Assembly: GCA_019694575.1 (NCBI GenBank) | Contig: JAIBBR010000038.1 | Span: 1 to 38,851, forward strand | Origin: Myxococcaceae bacterium | Lineage (GTDB): Bacteria; Myxococcota; Myxococcia; Myxococcales; Myxococcaceae | Reading direction: 5' to 3' | DNA: 38,851 nt | Part shown: positions 1-7,741 of the stretch, one piece after another | Numbering within the stretch: the stretch's first letter is position 1 | Layout of the letters: the number at the start of each line of letters is the position of its first letter | Position numbers and translations under genes: made by a program | The notes under the pieces: model-generated | Told to the model about the DNA's origin: nothing | Database searches by the model: none | The model's input: the letters and a program-made list of their open reading frames with translations, nothing else

Positions 1-47
1 GCAACGGTTTGCCGAGTGCTCCGTCTTCCTGTGAAAGGAGGCTGCGA

Positions 48-230
48 ATGTTCTTGGTTCACCATATCGACAGCATCATTCAGGTTGTTCTCGGCCTATT
101 TTTCACGTGGTCGGGCTTTCGCCAGAGCGCTCCAAGCTCATGGAGAACCACTGTCTTTCGCGTGGGTGGGCCTGCGCTGATTGCAGTTGGCGGGCTGTTG
201 CTCTTCATGTCCAACGCAGGAGCTCGGTAA
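48..230 (+). CDS. Small two-helix membrane protein, unknown function
   Basis: This 60-residue protein starts at the ATG at 48, chosen over an upstream in-frame opening because a strong Shine-Dalgarno (AAAGGAGG, 34-41) lies 6 nt before it. Two hydrophobic stretches, about residues 8-25 and 39-55, are separated by a short polar loop containing Arg and Ser, so it should be a small integral inner-membrane protein. The next gene begins only 2 nt after its stop, so the two are probably co-transcribed and perhaps translationally coupled. I recognise no family. The gene call rests on the ribosome-binding site, the membrane-protein composition and the tight spacing. Confidence 0.6.
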   Translation: MFLVHHIDSIIQVVLGLFFTWSGFRQSAPSSWRTTVFRVGGPALIAVGGLLLFMSNAGAR

Positions 231-232
231 CC

Positions 233-802
233 ATGGCAAGAGTCGGCTTTGTCGGCACGAAACGCGCGCTCGCGTTCGGGGCAGCATTGCTGACGGGGGG
301 CTTTGGGGGTGGCGCTCTCGCAGAATCGCCGCCGGTGAAAAGTGAAGAACCCACTTTGCTGGTGGTGGCGATTCGCCAGATGAGTTGCACCCCTTACACA
401 GAGAAGGGGAGCAGCGATTACTTTAAAAAGAAATGGCGCGAACGGTTCTCGGAACGTGACGAACTCACTTGGCTCAAAAAGGAGTTCGAAACATTGGCTG
501 TAGCTCATTGGATAGGTACTTGTGAGAGTCGAAACCCCCTCACGTTTTCGGTGGAGACATTCGCAGACGAAGAACACGCCGCGCGTCGTTTGAAGGCACA
601 ACGACTCGAAGTCCCCGGTATGCACGACAAGTCAGCCCCGTTCTTGACCTATTACTTTCAGCGAGGGGCGAAGGTGGGTAAGCGCGTGTATTTTATTTCT
701 ATCTACGGGTTCGACGACCTCAACCGGTTGCCGAAGCTCGTGGCGCGGCTGAAAAAGGCGGTTGGGCCCGAAGCTGCTGAAAATGGAGAGCGAGCCAAAT
801 AG
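233..802 (+). CDS. Secreted protein of unknown function (189 aa)
   Basis: The ATG at 233 gives a typical signal peptide: basic start (MARVGFVGTKR), hydrophobic core and a likely cleavage at ALA/E near residue 30. A GGAG motif lies about 10 nt upstream. The reading frame opens earlier, but that part overlaps the small membrane gene and has no leader-like sequence, so the later start is preferred. The mature protein is charged and rich in Lys, Glu and Arg, with two Cys that could pair in the periplasm. I recognise no domain. It ends 10 nt before the stop codon of the convergent beta-barrel gene, leaving little room for a conventional terminator. Confidence 0.65.
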   Translation: MARVGFVGTKRALAFGAALLTGGFGGGALAESPPVKSEEPTLLVVAIRQMSCTPYTEKGSSDYFKKKWRERFSERDELTWLKKEFETLAVAHWIGTCESRNPLTFSVETFADEEHAARRLKAQRLEVPGMHDKSAPFLTYYFQRGAKVGKRVYFISIYGFDDLNRLPKLVARLKKAVGPEAAENGERAK

Positions 803-812
803 TCGACACGCT

Positions 813-2525
813 TCAAAGCTCGGCACCCATGCCCACAGTGCCCATCAATGCCGGGCTGCGCGCTTCGCTCGACGCTGAACCGCCAATGGGCAAACGAAAG
901 AAGCCCGAAGCGCGCAGCTGCAGCCAGCGCCAGGGGTGAACGTCGAGGCCGGCAGTGGCGCCCACTTCATTTTCCCAGCCTCCAGCCAGGGCGCGTTGAA
1001 ACCACGCTCCGCGCGCAGTGACGTTGACGGCGTGCCCCGGCCGCCATTGCAGCTGCCCGTACGCGGTGCGGCCCCACAGCCACCCGGGCTCCTCTTGGTA
1101 CCCGAGCGCCGCCCACAACCGGCCACCCAGCAAGGTGCGAAACGCCAGCTCGGAGCCCACGTACGCTTGCAGCAGGTTGGGCGCGAATTCTTTCGCCAGG
1201 CCGCCGAAAAACCGCAGCGACGTCAATGAAGAAAGCACCACGCTGCTCCATGCTGACGTGTGTACCGAACGGGTGAGGGGAATGACCGCGCCTTCAGGCA
1301 GCGCTTCGACGGTGGTGCTGCCGCGGTAGCGGCCCGATATTCCGAAGCTCAGGTCAGAAGTGGCGTGCAGTGCAATGTCGGCCACCGCGTTGTCGAAGCC
1401 GACGCCGCTCTCGGCGGCACCGTTGCCCAAAGCTGAAAGGTCCAGCTGGGTAAGCACGCTGAGGTGTGACGCCCACCACAGCCCCAGCGCGGCACTGACT
1501 TCGAAGCGAGAACCCACCACGGGCCGCACTGTCCACCCGGCGCGCCCGCGCGGTTGAAACCAAACACCACGCGTGCCTTCACCGTTGGTAAAAGTGCCAA
1601 ACCCATAGGCGCCCACCGCCCAAGACGAGAGCGTGGGCAGCAAGGTGCTGGCATCAGGTAACAGCCCGGCGTACCCACCGGCTTCGAAGCGGCCTTCGCG
1701 GTCGCGCCACCCCACTTGCGCTCCGTCAACGGCTTGCAAGCCGGGCACTGCATACAACCGCACTCGGCCGACGCGGGCCACGAGAGGGGCTTGGGCGGGC
1801 TGCCAACGCACGCTCAGCTCGCGCACGAAGAGCTGTGGTGAGCCTTTGAGCGGCGAGCGAAATTCAACGGGTCTGCGCTCGTACACCCACACCGCCACGT
1901 CTGCGCTGACAGAAAGCCCGTTCCACACTGGCAACTCGAGCAGCGCGGCGTCGAGCTGCTGCACCTGAAAAGGGCCCGAGGCCGAAGCGGTGGCGGCGAA
2001 CGTGGTGTGTTGGGCCCACACCCGCGCGTAAGGCCGACGCGTGGTCAGCGCTGATTCTTCTTCCCCGTCGAAGTCGATGAGAACCTGGGGCGTGGCGGTG
2101 GCTGTTTGCCACCGGCGCTCGAGCTCGCCCTCATTGGGCAACGCGGGTTGAACCGTGGGCAGCGCCACTGCTTTGCGCTCGAGCGTGAAACGGTCTCCCA
2201 CTTTGGCCGTGGGCCCCTGGCACGACGCGGAGTGCTCGTTCACCGTGTCGACGGTGCACGTGCCGGTTTTTCGACCCAACCGCGACAACACGAGTGCTTG
2301 GCCTTTTTTGAGCCCGTCGCTGGCTCCGCGGTTGATGAAGGCCAGTTCTTGGGTGCGATAGAGCACTTGGGCGGGTTCGAGCGCCGCGACCGACGTGGGG
2401 GCCTTTGCCGACTTGGTTAAGCCCGCACCGCGAAGTGCAGGTTTCTTTTGTCTTGCTGGGCGCGCTTCAACCGAAAAGGCCCACCCCACGAGTGCCAGGC
2501 TGACGAGGGCGGCCGTGCGTCTCAT
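813..2525 (-). CDS. Putative outer-membrane beta-barrel of the cytochrome operon (570 aa)
   Basis: The start at 2525 (MRRTAALVSLALVGWAFSV) overlaps the stop of the 10-haem cytochrome gene by 4 nt (ATGA) and gives a clean signal peptide with cleavage near VEA/R at residue 21. The longer frame back to 2771 is Arg/His/Pro-rich shadow of the upstream gene. After the leader, about residues 50-120 form a small beta domain resembling FlgT-C/SH3-like modules, with two Cys that may form a disulfide. From about residue 140 the sequence alternates polar and hydrophobic residues with many Trp, Tyr and Gly, as in outer-membrane beta-barrels. The last residue is Leu, not the usual aromatic. Last in a four-gene operon after two multihaem cytochromes, it is a candidate for an MtrB/OmbB-like sheath. 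That role is inferred from context; I see no direct homology to MtrB. Confidence 0.7.
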   Translation of the reverse strand: MRRTAALVSLALVGWAFSVEARPARQKKPALRGAGLTKSAKAPTSVAALEPAQVLYRTQELAFINRGASDGLKKGQALVLSRLGRKTGTCTVDTVNEHSASCQGPTAKVGDRFTLERKAVALPTVQPALPNEGELERRWQTATATPQVLIDFDGEEESALTTRRPYARVWAQHTTFAATASASGPFQVQQLDAALLELPVWNGLSVSADVAVWVYERRPVEFRSPLKGSPQLFVRELSVRWQPAQAPLVARVGRVRLYAVPGLQAVDGAQVGWRDREGRFEAGGYAGLLPDASTLLPTLSSWAVGAYGFGTFTNGEGTRGVWFQPRGRAGWTVRPVVGSRFEVSAALGLWWASHLSVLTQLDLSALGNGAAESGVGFDNAVADIALHATSDLSFGISGRYRGSTTVEALPEGAVIPLTRSVHTSAWSSVVLSSLTSLRFFGGLAKEFAPNLLQAYVGSELAFRTLLGGRLWAALGYQEEPGWLWGRTAYGQLQWRPGHAVNVTARGAWFQRALAGGWENEVGATAGLDVHPWRWLQLRASGFFRLPIGGSASSEARSPALMGTVGMGAEL

Positions 2526-3403
2526 CGGCTGGCCCCGGTCAGCGGGTGGCATTCGTAGCAGCGGCGGTCTCCGCATTGGTAGCCCGCGACGCCTTGGTGC
2601 TGGCGGTCGGTGGGCGTGGCGCCTTGTGGCCCGGTGCATTGGTGCTGGTGACAGGCGGTGCAAGCGGCGGTGCGGGTGTCGCAGGTGCCCGCGGTGGTGA
2701 CTGTCGACAAACGGGTGTGGCAGTCGGCGCAGGCGACCGTGGCGTGGGGGCCTGCCGAAATGAAAAAGCACCTGTCATGGGCGGGAAAACGCGCCGGCCG
2801 AAAACGGTCAGCGGTGTGGCATTCGCGGCAGTTGTCGCTAAAGCCGAGCCGCAGGTGATCGACCGCGGTGCCCACCGTGCGCAGCAGCGCAGTCTGGTGG
2901 CACGCGACGCAGGCCACCGCGGGGCGGGCGAATGAGCGGTCGCGGGCCCCTGCATGGCACTCGTCACAGGGGAGCGCCGCGTGCCCTCCGAGCAGAGGAA
3001 AGTTGGTGCGTTGGTGGGCGTCGACGTTGAAGGTGTGGCTCTGCCACGATGTTTCGTCGTGGCACCCTTCGCAGCGCAGGCCCAACTGCGCCTGGTGCTC
3101 GTCACGGTGGCACCCTGCACAGGCTTGCGGCTGCGGTACTTTCAAGTCGAGCCCGTGGCAGGCTTTGCACGGCGCAGTGCGATGGCTTTCTTTCAGTAGA
3201 AAGCCAGTTCGGTCATGGTTGAACTTCACCACTGACCAGCTCTCGGTGACGTGGCACTTGGCGCACGCCGTATCGTCGCCCGCCGAATGCAGCCGCGGCT
3301 TGGGCACCAGGTTCGGCAGCCCAGGTATCGCTACCGCGGGCGGTGGCTTGGTAACGGGCGCGGCTCCCAGCGCACTGGCGAGCAAAAGAAAGCCCAAGCT
3401 CAT
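2522..3403 (-). CDS. Secreted decahaem cytochrome c (293 aa)
   Basis: Ten CXXCH haem-c motifs are readable (CAKCH, CKACH, CAGCH, CEGCH, CDECH, CVACH, CRECH, CADCH, CTACH, CYECH), about one per 29 residues, with many extra His available as distal ligands. The leader MSLGFLLLASALGAA suggests Sec export with cleavage near residue 15, placing the protein in the periplasm. Units of the type HxRTxFxLxxxHxxxPCxxCH match the repeat of the adjacent 20-haem protein, so the two share ancestry. Size and haem number resemble the MtrA class of periplasmic decahaem cytochromes that plug outer-membrane barrels, and the next gene downstream encodes a barrel. Start and stop overlap both neighbours by 4 nt. The call as a multihaem cytochrome is very secure; the MtrA-like role is inference. 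Confidence 0.9.
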   Translation of the reverse strand: MSLGFLLLASALGAAPVTKPPPAVAIPGLPNLVPKPRLHSAGDDTACAKCHVTESWSVVKFNHDRTGFLLKESHRTAPCKACHGLDLKVPQPQACAGCHRDEHQAQLGLRCEGCHDETSWQSHTFNVDAHQRTNFPLLGGHAALPCDECHAGARDRSFARPAVACVACHQTALLRTVGTAVDHLRLGFSDNCRECHTADRFRPARFPAHDRCFFISAGPHATVACADCHTRLSTVTTAGTCDTRTAACTACHQHQCTGPQGATPTDRQHQGVAGYQCGDRRCYECHPLTGASR

Positions 3404-5178
3404 GGCTCGAAGTCCTTGAACTCACCTCGGTGAAAATCAGAATGGCACCCTTCACATGTTTGGGGCACGCCGCGAAACCGTTGCACCGTCAGCCCGGGGC
3501 CCACGGCGACACGGGGGTGGCAGGCGTCGCAGGCCACCTTCGCGTGCTTGCCTTCTAAAAGGTACGTCGTGAAGGGTGGCTGGTGCACAAAGGCCGACGC
3601 GGGCTTGAATTCGGTGTTGCCATGGCAGCGTTGGCAGGGCGTCTTTTCGTCGGCGCTGTCGAATTGCCCGGCGTGCTCATCGGCGTGGCAGCCGGCACAG
3701 TTCAACGGCAATGGCTTGTAACGGGGCAGACCGCCTTTGCTGGCAGGGCCGTGGCAGTCGCCGCAGGCCACCGTTTGGTGCGCTCCCTCGAGGGGAAAAC
3801 GCGTTTTTTGATGATCAAAAGTCAGCGCATGAAAGCTGCTCACCTGGTGGCAGCTGGCGCATGCAGTGCCCGCTTTTGAAAACTGCCCTTTGTGCACATC
3901 TTGGTGACAGCTCTCGCATTGGGCGAGCGGTTTGGTGAAGTCGAAGACGGCGGTGCTGAAGAGCGGCAGACGGTTTTTCTTTTTCAGGGCCATGCGAATC
4001 GCCGCGGGCACTCGCGCAAGCAACCCCGGAGCAGGCGGGTGGCAGCTCGAGCAGGGTATTGTTTGGTGTGCGCCTTCGAGTGGGTAGCGGGTGCGTTGGT
4101 GCGCTTCCATCGAGAACTGCACCGGCAAGAAGCCTTCGACCATGTGACAGGTGGCGCAATCGGGGGCTTTGTTTTTAGCGGTACCTGAAAGCTGCCCTTG
4201 GTGCGCGTCGGCGTGGCAGTCAGTGCATTGCGAGAAGGCCATGTTTTTGAAGCGAGCGGGCTGACCGGGAAAAGGGCCGTGGCATGAGCGGCAAGGCGCG
4301 TCGAGGTGCGCTCCTTTCAATGGGTAGCGCGTCTGCTCGTGAAAGGCGCGCTCTTGCATGGTGCCGCGAATGTTTTTCCACCCTTGGGTGGTGTGGCAGC
4401 TGGTGCAACGGGCACCGAATTTTCCATCATGTGCGTCGTCGTGGCAGTCGGTGCAGCCCCGGTGCTCGATGGGCGCGAACTTCATGAAGGTTTCTGACAC
4501 CGGCGCGGGAAACGCAGGCATCGGCCCGTTGTCTTTCACTGACGGGTGGCATTTGGCGCAGGCCACTTTTTGGTGTTTTCCCTCGAGAGGGTAATGGGTT
4601 TCGGCGTGGTTGAAGTGAGGGGTTTGCTTCCAAGCGGCTTCGCTGTGGCAGGTGGTGCATTCGCCTTCGGTTTGGCCGCGGTGCTCGTCGAAGTGACAGG
4701 CCGTGCATTCGGTGCTGAGCCCGAGAAATGTTTGCCGCGCCGGTTTTTTCTCGAGCAGCGCTTTGATGACGTTGGCAAACACCAAGCGGGGTTCGTGGCA
4801 CTTTTCGCACGCCAAGGGGCTGTGTTTACCCTGCAGTGCCCAGCCGGTTTGTCGGTGATCAAACCCTTTTTTGCCGCCTTTGCCCCAGTCGATGAGCGGG
4901 AAGTCGCGGCCTTGGTGCTCTTTGTGGCAGTTCTCGCACTCGCGCAGCTCGCTCTTTATTTTGCCGTGAAAGCCCACGCCCTTGGCGATGCGCGGTTTCA
5001 ATTCGGTGTGGCAGTCGAGACAGGTTTCTTGTGAAAGCTGTTGCCCGGCAGGGTGGCACTGGGTGCAGTTAGAAAGCCCTTCGAGCGCGTGGTGGGCTTG
5101 CGCCAATTCGCCGGGTGAAAAAATGTCAGCGGCGGCGGTCGACGCCCACAGCGCAATGAGCAACGCGGCCAACCTCAT
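3400..5178 (-). CDS. Secreted 20-haem cytochrome c (592 aa)
   Basis: Twenty CXXCH motifs can be counted, with no haem-free domain. The leader MRLAALLIALWASTAAA is a clear signal peptide cleaved near residue 17. The protein is built from tandem modules: CxxCHxDxHxGxF, then a CxxCH before an aromatic segment, then H-x2-TRYPLEGAH-x4-C-x2-CH. The YPLxGxH element appears about six times with clear conservation, as in YPLEGKH, YPLKGAH, YPLEGAH, FPLEGAH and LLEGKH. Such arrays normally make an elongated haem wire. It lies between the membrane oxidoreductase gene and the decahaem gene with 4-nt overlaps on both sides, which suggests it carries electrons across the periplasm from the inner-membrane enzyme towards the outer membrane. 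No lipobox is seen, so a soluble periplasmic location is expected. Confidence 0.92.
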   Translation of the reverse strand: MRLAALLIALWASTAAADIFSPGELAQAHHALEGLSNCTQCHPAGQQLSQETCLDCHTELKPRIAKGVGFHGKIKSELRECENCHKEHQGRDFPLIDWGKGGKKGFDHRQTGWALQGKHSPLACEKCHEPRLVFANVIKALLEKKPARQTFLGLSTECTACHFDEHRGQTEGECTTCHSEAAWKQTPHFNHAETHYPLEGKHQKVACAKCHPSVKDNGPMPAFPAPVSETFMKFAPIEHRGCTDCHDDAHDGKFGARCTSCHTTQGWKNIRGTMQERAFHEQTRYPLKGAHLDAPCRSCHGPFPGQPARFKNMAFSQCTDCHADAHQGQLSGTAKNKAPDCATCHMVEGFLPVQFSMEAHQRTRYPLEGAHQTIPCSSCHPPAPGLLARVPAAIRMALKKKNRLPLFSTAVFDFTKPLAQCESCHQDVHKGQFSKAGTACASCHQVSSFHALTFDHQKTRFPLEGAHQTVACGDCHGPASKGGLPRYKPLPLNCAGCHADEHAGQFDSADEKTPCQRCHGNTEFKPASAFVHQPPFTTYLLEGKHAKVACDACHPRVAVGPGLTVQRFRGVPQTCEGCHSDFHRGEFKDFEP

Positions 5179-7418
5179 TTAAAAACCCAGAAATAGCCAA
5201 GGTAGAGCGAAACCACGATGTGCGCGGCAATCATGAACACCAGCGTCACCGCCAGCACCACGTGCAGAATGCGCCAGCTGCTCATCAACTGCCGCAGGCT
5301 TTGGTAAAAACCGACTTGGTATCGCAGCGTGCGCAGCCGGCGGTACCCTTGGGCAAAATCGTCGAAGGTTTCGGGCGAAGAAAAGAGCGGCTGCAAGCCG
5401 CGCAGCACTTTTCGGGTGTGGGCCGTTTCATAAGGCAGGCGCGTCAGAAAGCGAAAGAAGGAGCCAGAAGGAGGCGGCCCCGTCACCACTTCGAGCGCGG
5501 CTTCGACTGCTTTGGCGTCGGTGACACCCCTTACCAGCGTCTTGATGCGTTCGCGCAGCCGTTCCCAGCGGACTTGCAGCTCGGCCAGCTGCGACTCGCG
5601 CCCTTCGCGACTGGGCACCAAGCCGAAGATGAAACGGCCCACCAGCCCTGTCAGCACCACCACGGCCACCGACACCGACGTGGTCGTCGCCAGCACGTTG
5701 TTCGACTTGAAAGTGGCATGAAACGCAATCGCGACCGGGCTCATGATGCCGACGAATTGGTGAAAGGTCAGCCAGCCTCGAATGGGCCCCGAGCCTTTGA
5801 AAATTTCGAAGCGCTTGCGCACCGAATAGAGAAAATTCGAGAGCATGAAAAGCGTGGCGACGATGCCCACGCCGTGGCCCCAGGTGCCAGCGGGGCGCAA
5901 CAACTTGTGCATTGGGTGTTTGAGCCGTTCAGCCGCCGCCAGACCGTAATAGTCGTAACCCGCCGCCGCCAGCACCGCGAAAATCAACGCGCCCAAGGCA
6001 AACAGGGCGAGCACCAAGCGGCGGTGGCGTTGTTTTTCGGCGACGGCTTTGGCGCTGCCGCGGCGTGGTTTGGGCACCGTGCCCGACGGGCTTTGCCCTT
6101 CGTCGAGCGCCTGGCCGAAGAGCCGCCGCAAGTTCACTCTGACTGACGTGAGAAATTCAGTCGGCAACTCACCGCCCGCGCAGACGATGACAAAGTCGTT
6201 GCGCAGTTTGCCCGTGCGCCCGTCAGATGCCTCGAGGTGCACCGCGTCGGCCGTAATTTTTTTAGTCTGAGTCGCCATCAGCGCGCGCACCCGCTTGGTC
6301 TCGACGAGCTGTTTGAAGGCGCGTTTGTTGGCGTCGCGGCAGCGGCCGAACGCGGCGTTACGGTAGCTCAGCGTGACTTCGGCGTCGCTGTCGTTGGCGA
6401 GCGCAATGGCCGCTTCGAGCGCCGAATCACCGCCCCCCACCACCAGCACCCGGCTGCCGTCGTATTGCTGTGGGTCAATCAACCGGTATGACACTTTGGG
6501 TAAGTCTTCACCGGGCACGCCCAGTTTTCGGGGGCTGCCGCGCCGCCCAATGGCCAACACCACTTTGCGCGCCTGCACCGGCCCCTGGCTGGTCTGCACC
6601 ACGAAGGCCCCGTCTTGCCCGGCGATGCCCGTCACCTTCACCCCTGCTTCCACCGTGACGCCTGACTTTTCCAGCGCCCGTTGCCAGGTGGCGAGCAGCT
6701 CTTCTTTCGAAATCAGCTTTTTGCCGAACTTTCCCAAGAAGGGCAGGTCGACCCGTTCGGTCATCACCACCTTTTGGCGCGGGTAGTGGGCAATGGTGCC
6801 GCCGACAGAGTCTTGCTCGAGCACGCGAAAGGTGATGCCCGCCTTCTGCAAGCCCAGCGCGGTGGCCAAGCCCGCTGGCCCGGCGCCTATCACCGCGACG
6901 TCGACGCCCGCGGCTTCATCGCTTGCCGACACACTTTGGGCCAGGTGCCGAGCCACCTGCAGCCCTTGGGTGATGGCGTTTTTGATGAGCCCCATGCCGG
7001 CCAATTCACCCACGATGTGCAACCCTCGGCGGCTGGTTTCGAAGTGCTCGTCGATTTCAGGCAAGTCGACGCCGCGCTCACTGGTGCCGAACACCAAGCG
7101 AATGGCATCGACCGGGCACTCGAGCGCGCACTTGCCGTGGCCAATGCAGGCCGAAGGGTTGATGAGCGCCGCTTTGCCGTCGACCACACCCAAAATGTCT
7201 CCCTCAGGGCAAGCGCTCAGGCACGACAAGCTGCCGATGCAGCGGTCAGGGTCGATGACGGGGTGCAACGTGGGCGGTATGTGCCGCTGCTCGGCGATGG
7301 CGACTTCGAGTTTGTCGCTGTCGCTTTCTTCGCGTGCCCGGCGCGCGCGCACCATCGTGCGCATGCCCCAGGCCGACAGCACGAAGAGAACGGCGAGCCC
7401 TACCCATTCCCAATGCAT
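5175..7418 (-). CDS. Membrane Fe-S/FAD/NAD(P)H oxidoreductase fused to a cytochrome b-like domain (747 aa)
   Basis: An N-terminal membrane anchor (about 5-20) is followed by two ferredoxin-like motifs, C60-x5-C66-x3-C70-P and C91-x5-C97-x3-C101-P, in which the usual second Cys is Ser63 or His94. A TrxR-like flavoprotein domain follows, with the first Rossmann motif VIGAGPAG (176-183) and the second VVGGGDSA (326-333) for NAD(P)H. After a basic linker, about five hydrophobic segments begin at residue 466. His553/His567 and His719/His733 show the 14-residue spacing of two stacked b-haems in a four-helix bundle, as in cytochrome b and ferric reductases. The protein probably oxidises NAD(P)H or ferredoxin and passes electrons through the membrane to the 20-haem cytochrome whose gene overlaps it by 4 nt. 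The ATG at 7418 has a weak AAGG upstream. First gene of the operon; donor and direction of flow are not shown by sequence. Confidence 0.85.
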   Translation of the reverse strand: MHWEWVGLAVLFVLSAWGMRTMVRARRAREESDSDKLEVAIAEQRHIPPTLHPVIDPDRCIGSLSCLSACPEGDILGVVDGKAALINPSACIGHGKCALECPVDAIRLVFGTSERGVDLPEIDEHFETSRRGLHIVGELAGMGLIKNAITQGLQVARHLAQSVSASDEAAGVDVAVIGAGPAGLATALGLQKAGITFRVLEQDSVGGTIAHYPRQKVVMTERVDLPFLGKFGKKLISKEELLATWQRALEKSGVTVEAGVKVTGIAGQDGAFVVQTSQGPVQARKVVLAIGRRGSPRKLGVPGEDLPKVSYRLIDPQQYDGSRVLVVGGGDSALEAAIALANDSDAEVTLSYRNAAFGRCRDANKRAFKQLVETKRVRALMATQTKKITADAVHLEASDGRTGKLRNDFVIVCAGGELPTEFLTSVRVNLRRLFGQALDEGQSPSGTVPKPRRGSAKAVAEKQRHRRLVLALFALGALIFAVLAAAGYDYYGLAAAERLKHPMHKLLRPAGTWGHGVGIVATLFMLSNFLYSVRKRFEIFKGSGPIRGWLTFHQFVGIMSPVAIAFHATFKSNNVLATTTSVSVAVVVLTGLVGRFIFGLVPSREGRESQLAELQVRWERLRERIKTLVRGVTDAKAVEAALEVVTGPPPSGSFFRFLTRLPYETAHTRKVLRGLQPLFSSPETFDDFAQGYRRLRTLRYQVGFYQSLRQLMSSWRILHVVLAVTLVFMIAAHIVVSLYLGYFWVFK

Positions 7419-7485
7419 GAATGAACCTTGTCAGTTCGTGCGCGCAAAAGTACCGCGAAGTGTACGCGCAAGGGTACGCCCGGGT

Positions 7486-7504
7486 AGGCGCAAAATTTGC
7501 GCCT
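7486..7504. promoter_or_regulatory. 19-bp palindrome in the divergent cytochrome promoter region
   Basis: AGGCGCAAAATTTGCGCCT is a perfect palindrome with 9-nt arms around a single A. It lies 68 nt upstream of the oxidoreductase start and 238 nt upstream of the 29-haem gene. GTACGC-type direct repeats sit just left of it (7462-7488). A symmetrical site between two divergent operons suggests an operator for a dimeric regulator, though it could also form a hairpin in RNA. No regulator gene is visible nearby. Confidence 0.4.
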
Positions 7505-7544
7505 TCGCTTTGGGAGCCGCGCCTCTGTTAACCTGCGGCCGAGC

Positions 7545-7710
7545 TAGCCCGCATATGTCACCGGTCTCTCGTAGCGAGACTGACAGGCTGTCGGCAGATT
7601 CGTGGAGGCGCACAGCGAAGGCGCACTTGTCGGTGCGCCTCAGCGAGCACGCCGCGAAGGTGCCACAGACCGTCAGTCGCAGCAGTGAGACCGGTGACAT
7701 ATGCGGGCTA
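7545..7710. mobile_element. MITE-like element with perfect 24-bp inverted ends and TA borders
   Basis: Positions 7545-7568 and 7687-7710 are perfect inverted copies, and each begins or ends with TA, as expected if a 22-bp terminal repeat is flanked by a TA target duplication (IS630/Tc1-mariner style). The interior continues as an imperfect palindrome (matching ACTGAC and CTGT-GGCA blocks) and closes around a short GGCGCAC/GTGCGCC stem near 7619-7637. It has no coding capacity. It fills about half of the 323-nt gap between the divergent cytochrome transcripts, so it may alter promoter spacing or add a strong RNA hairpin to a transcript. I saw no second copy in the window. Confidence 0.6.
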
Positions 7711-7741
7711 AAGGGCCTTTTCGGGGTAGGGAGCTCAGCGC

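Noticed and set aside
2-34. Possible tail of an upstream gene (QRFAECSVFL then stop)
   Set aside because: Only ten codons are present, too few to support a gene.
2526-2771. N-terminal extension of the beta-barrel frame
   Set aside because: It overlaps the decahaem cytochrome gene and is His/Arg/Pro-rich; the later start has a signal peptide.
5220-6146. 308-codon open frame antisense to the oxidoreductase gene
   Set aside because: Composition is shadow-like and the opposite strand has clear cytochrome b and flavin motifs.
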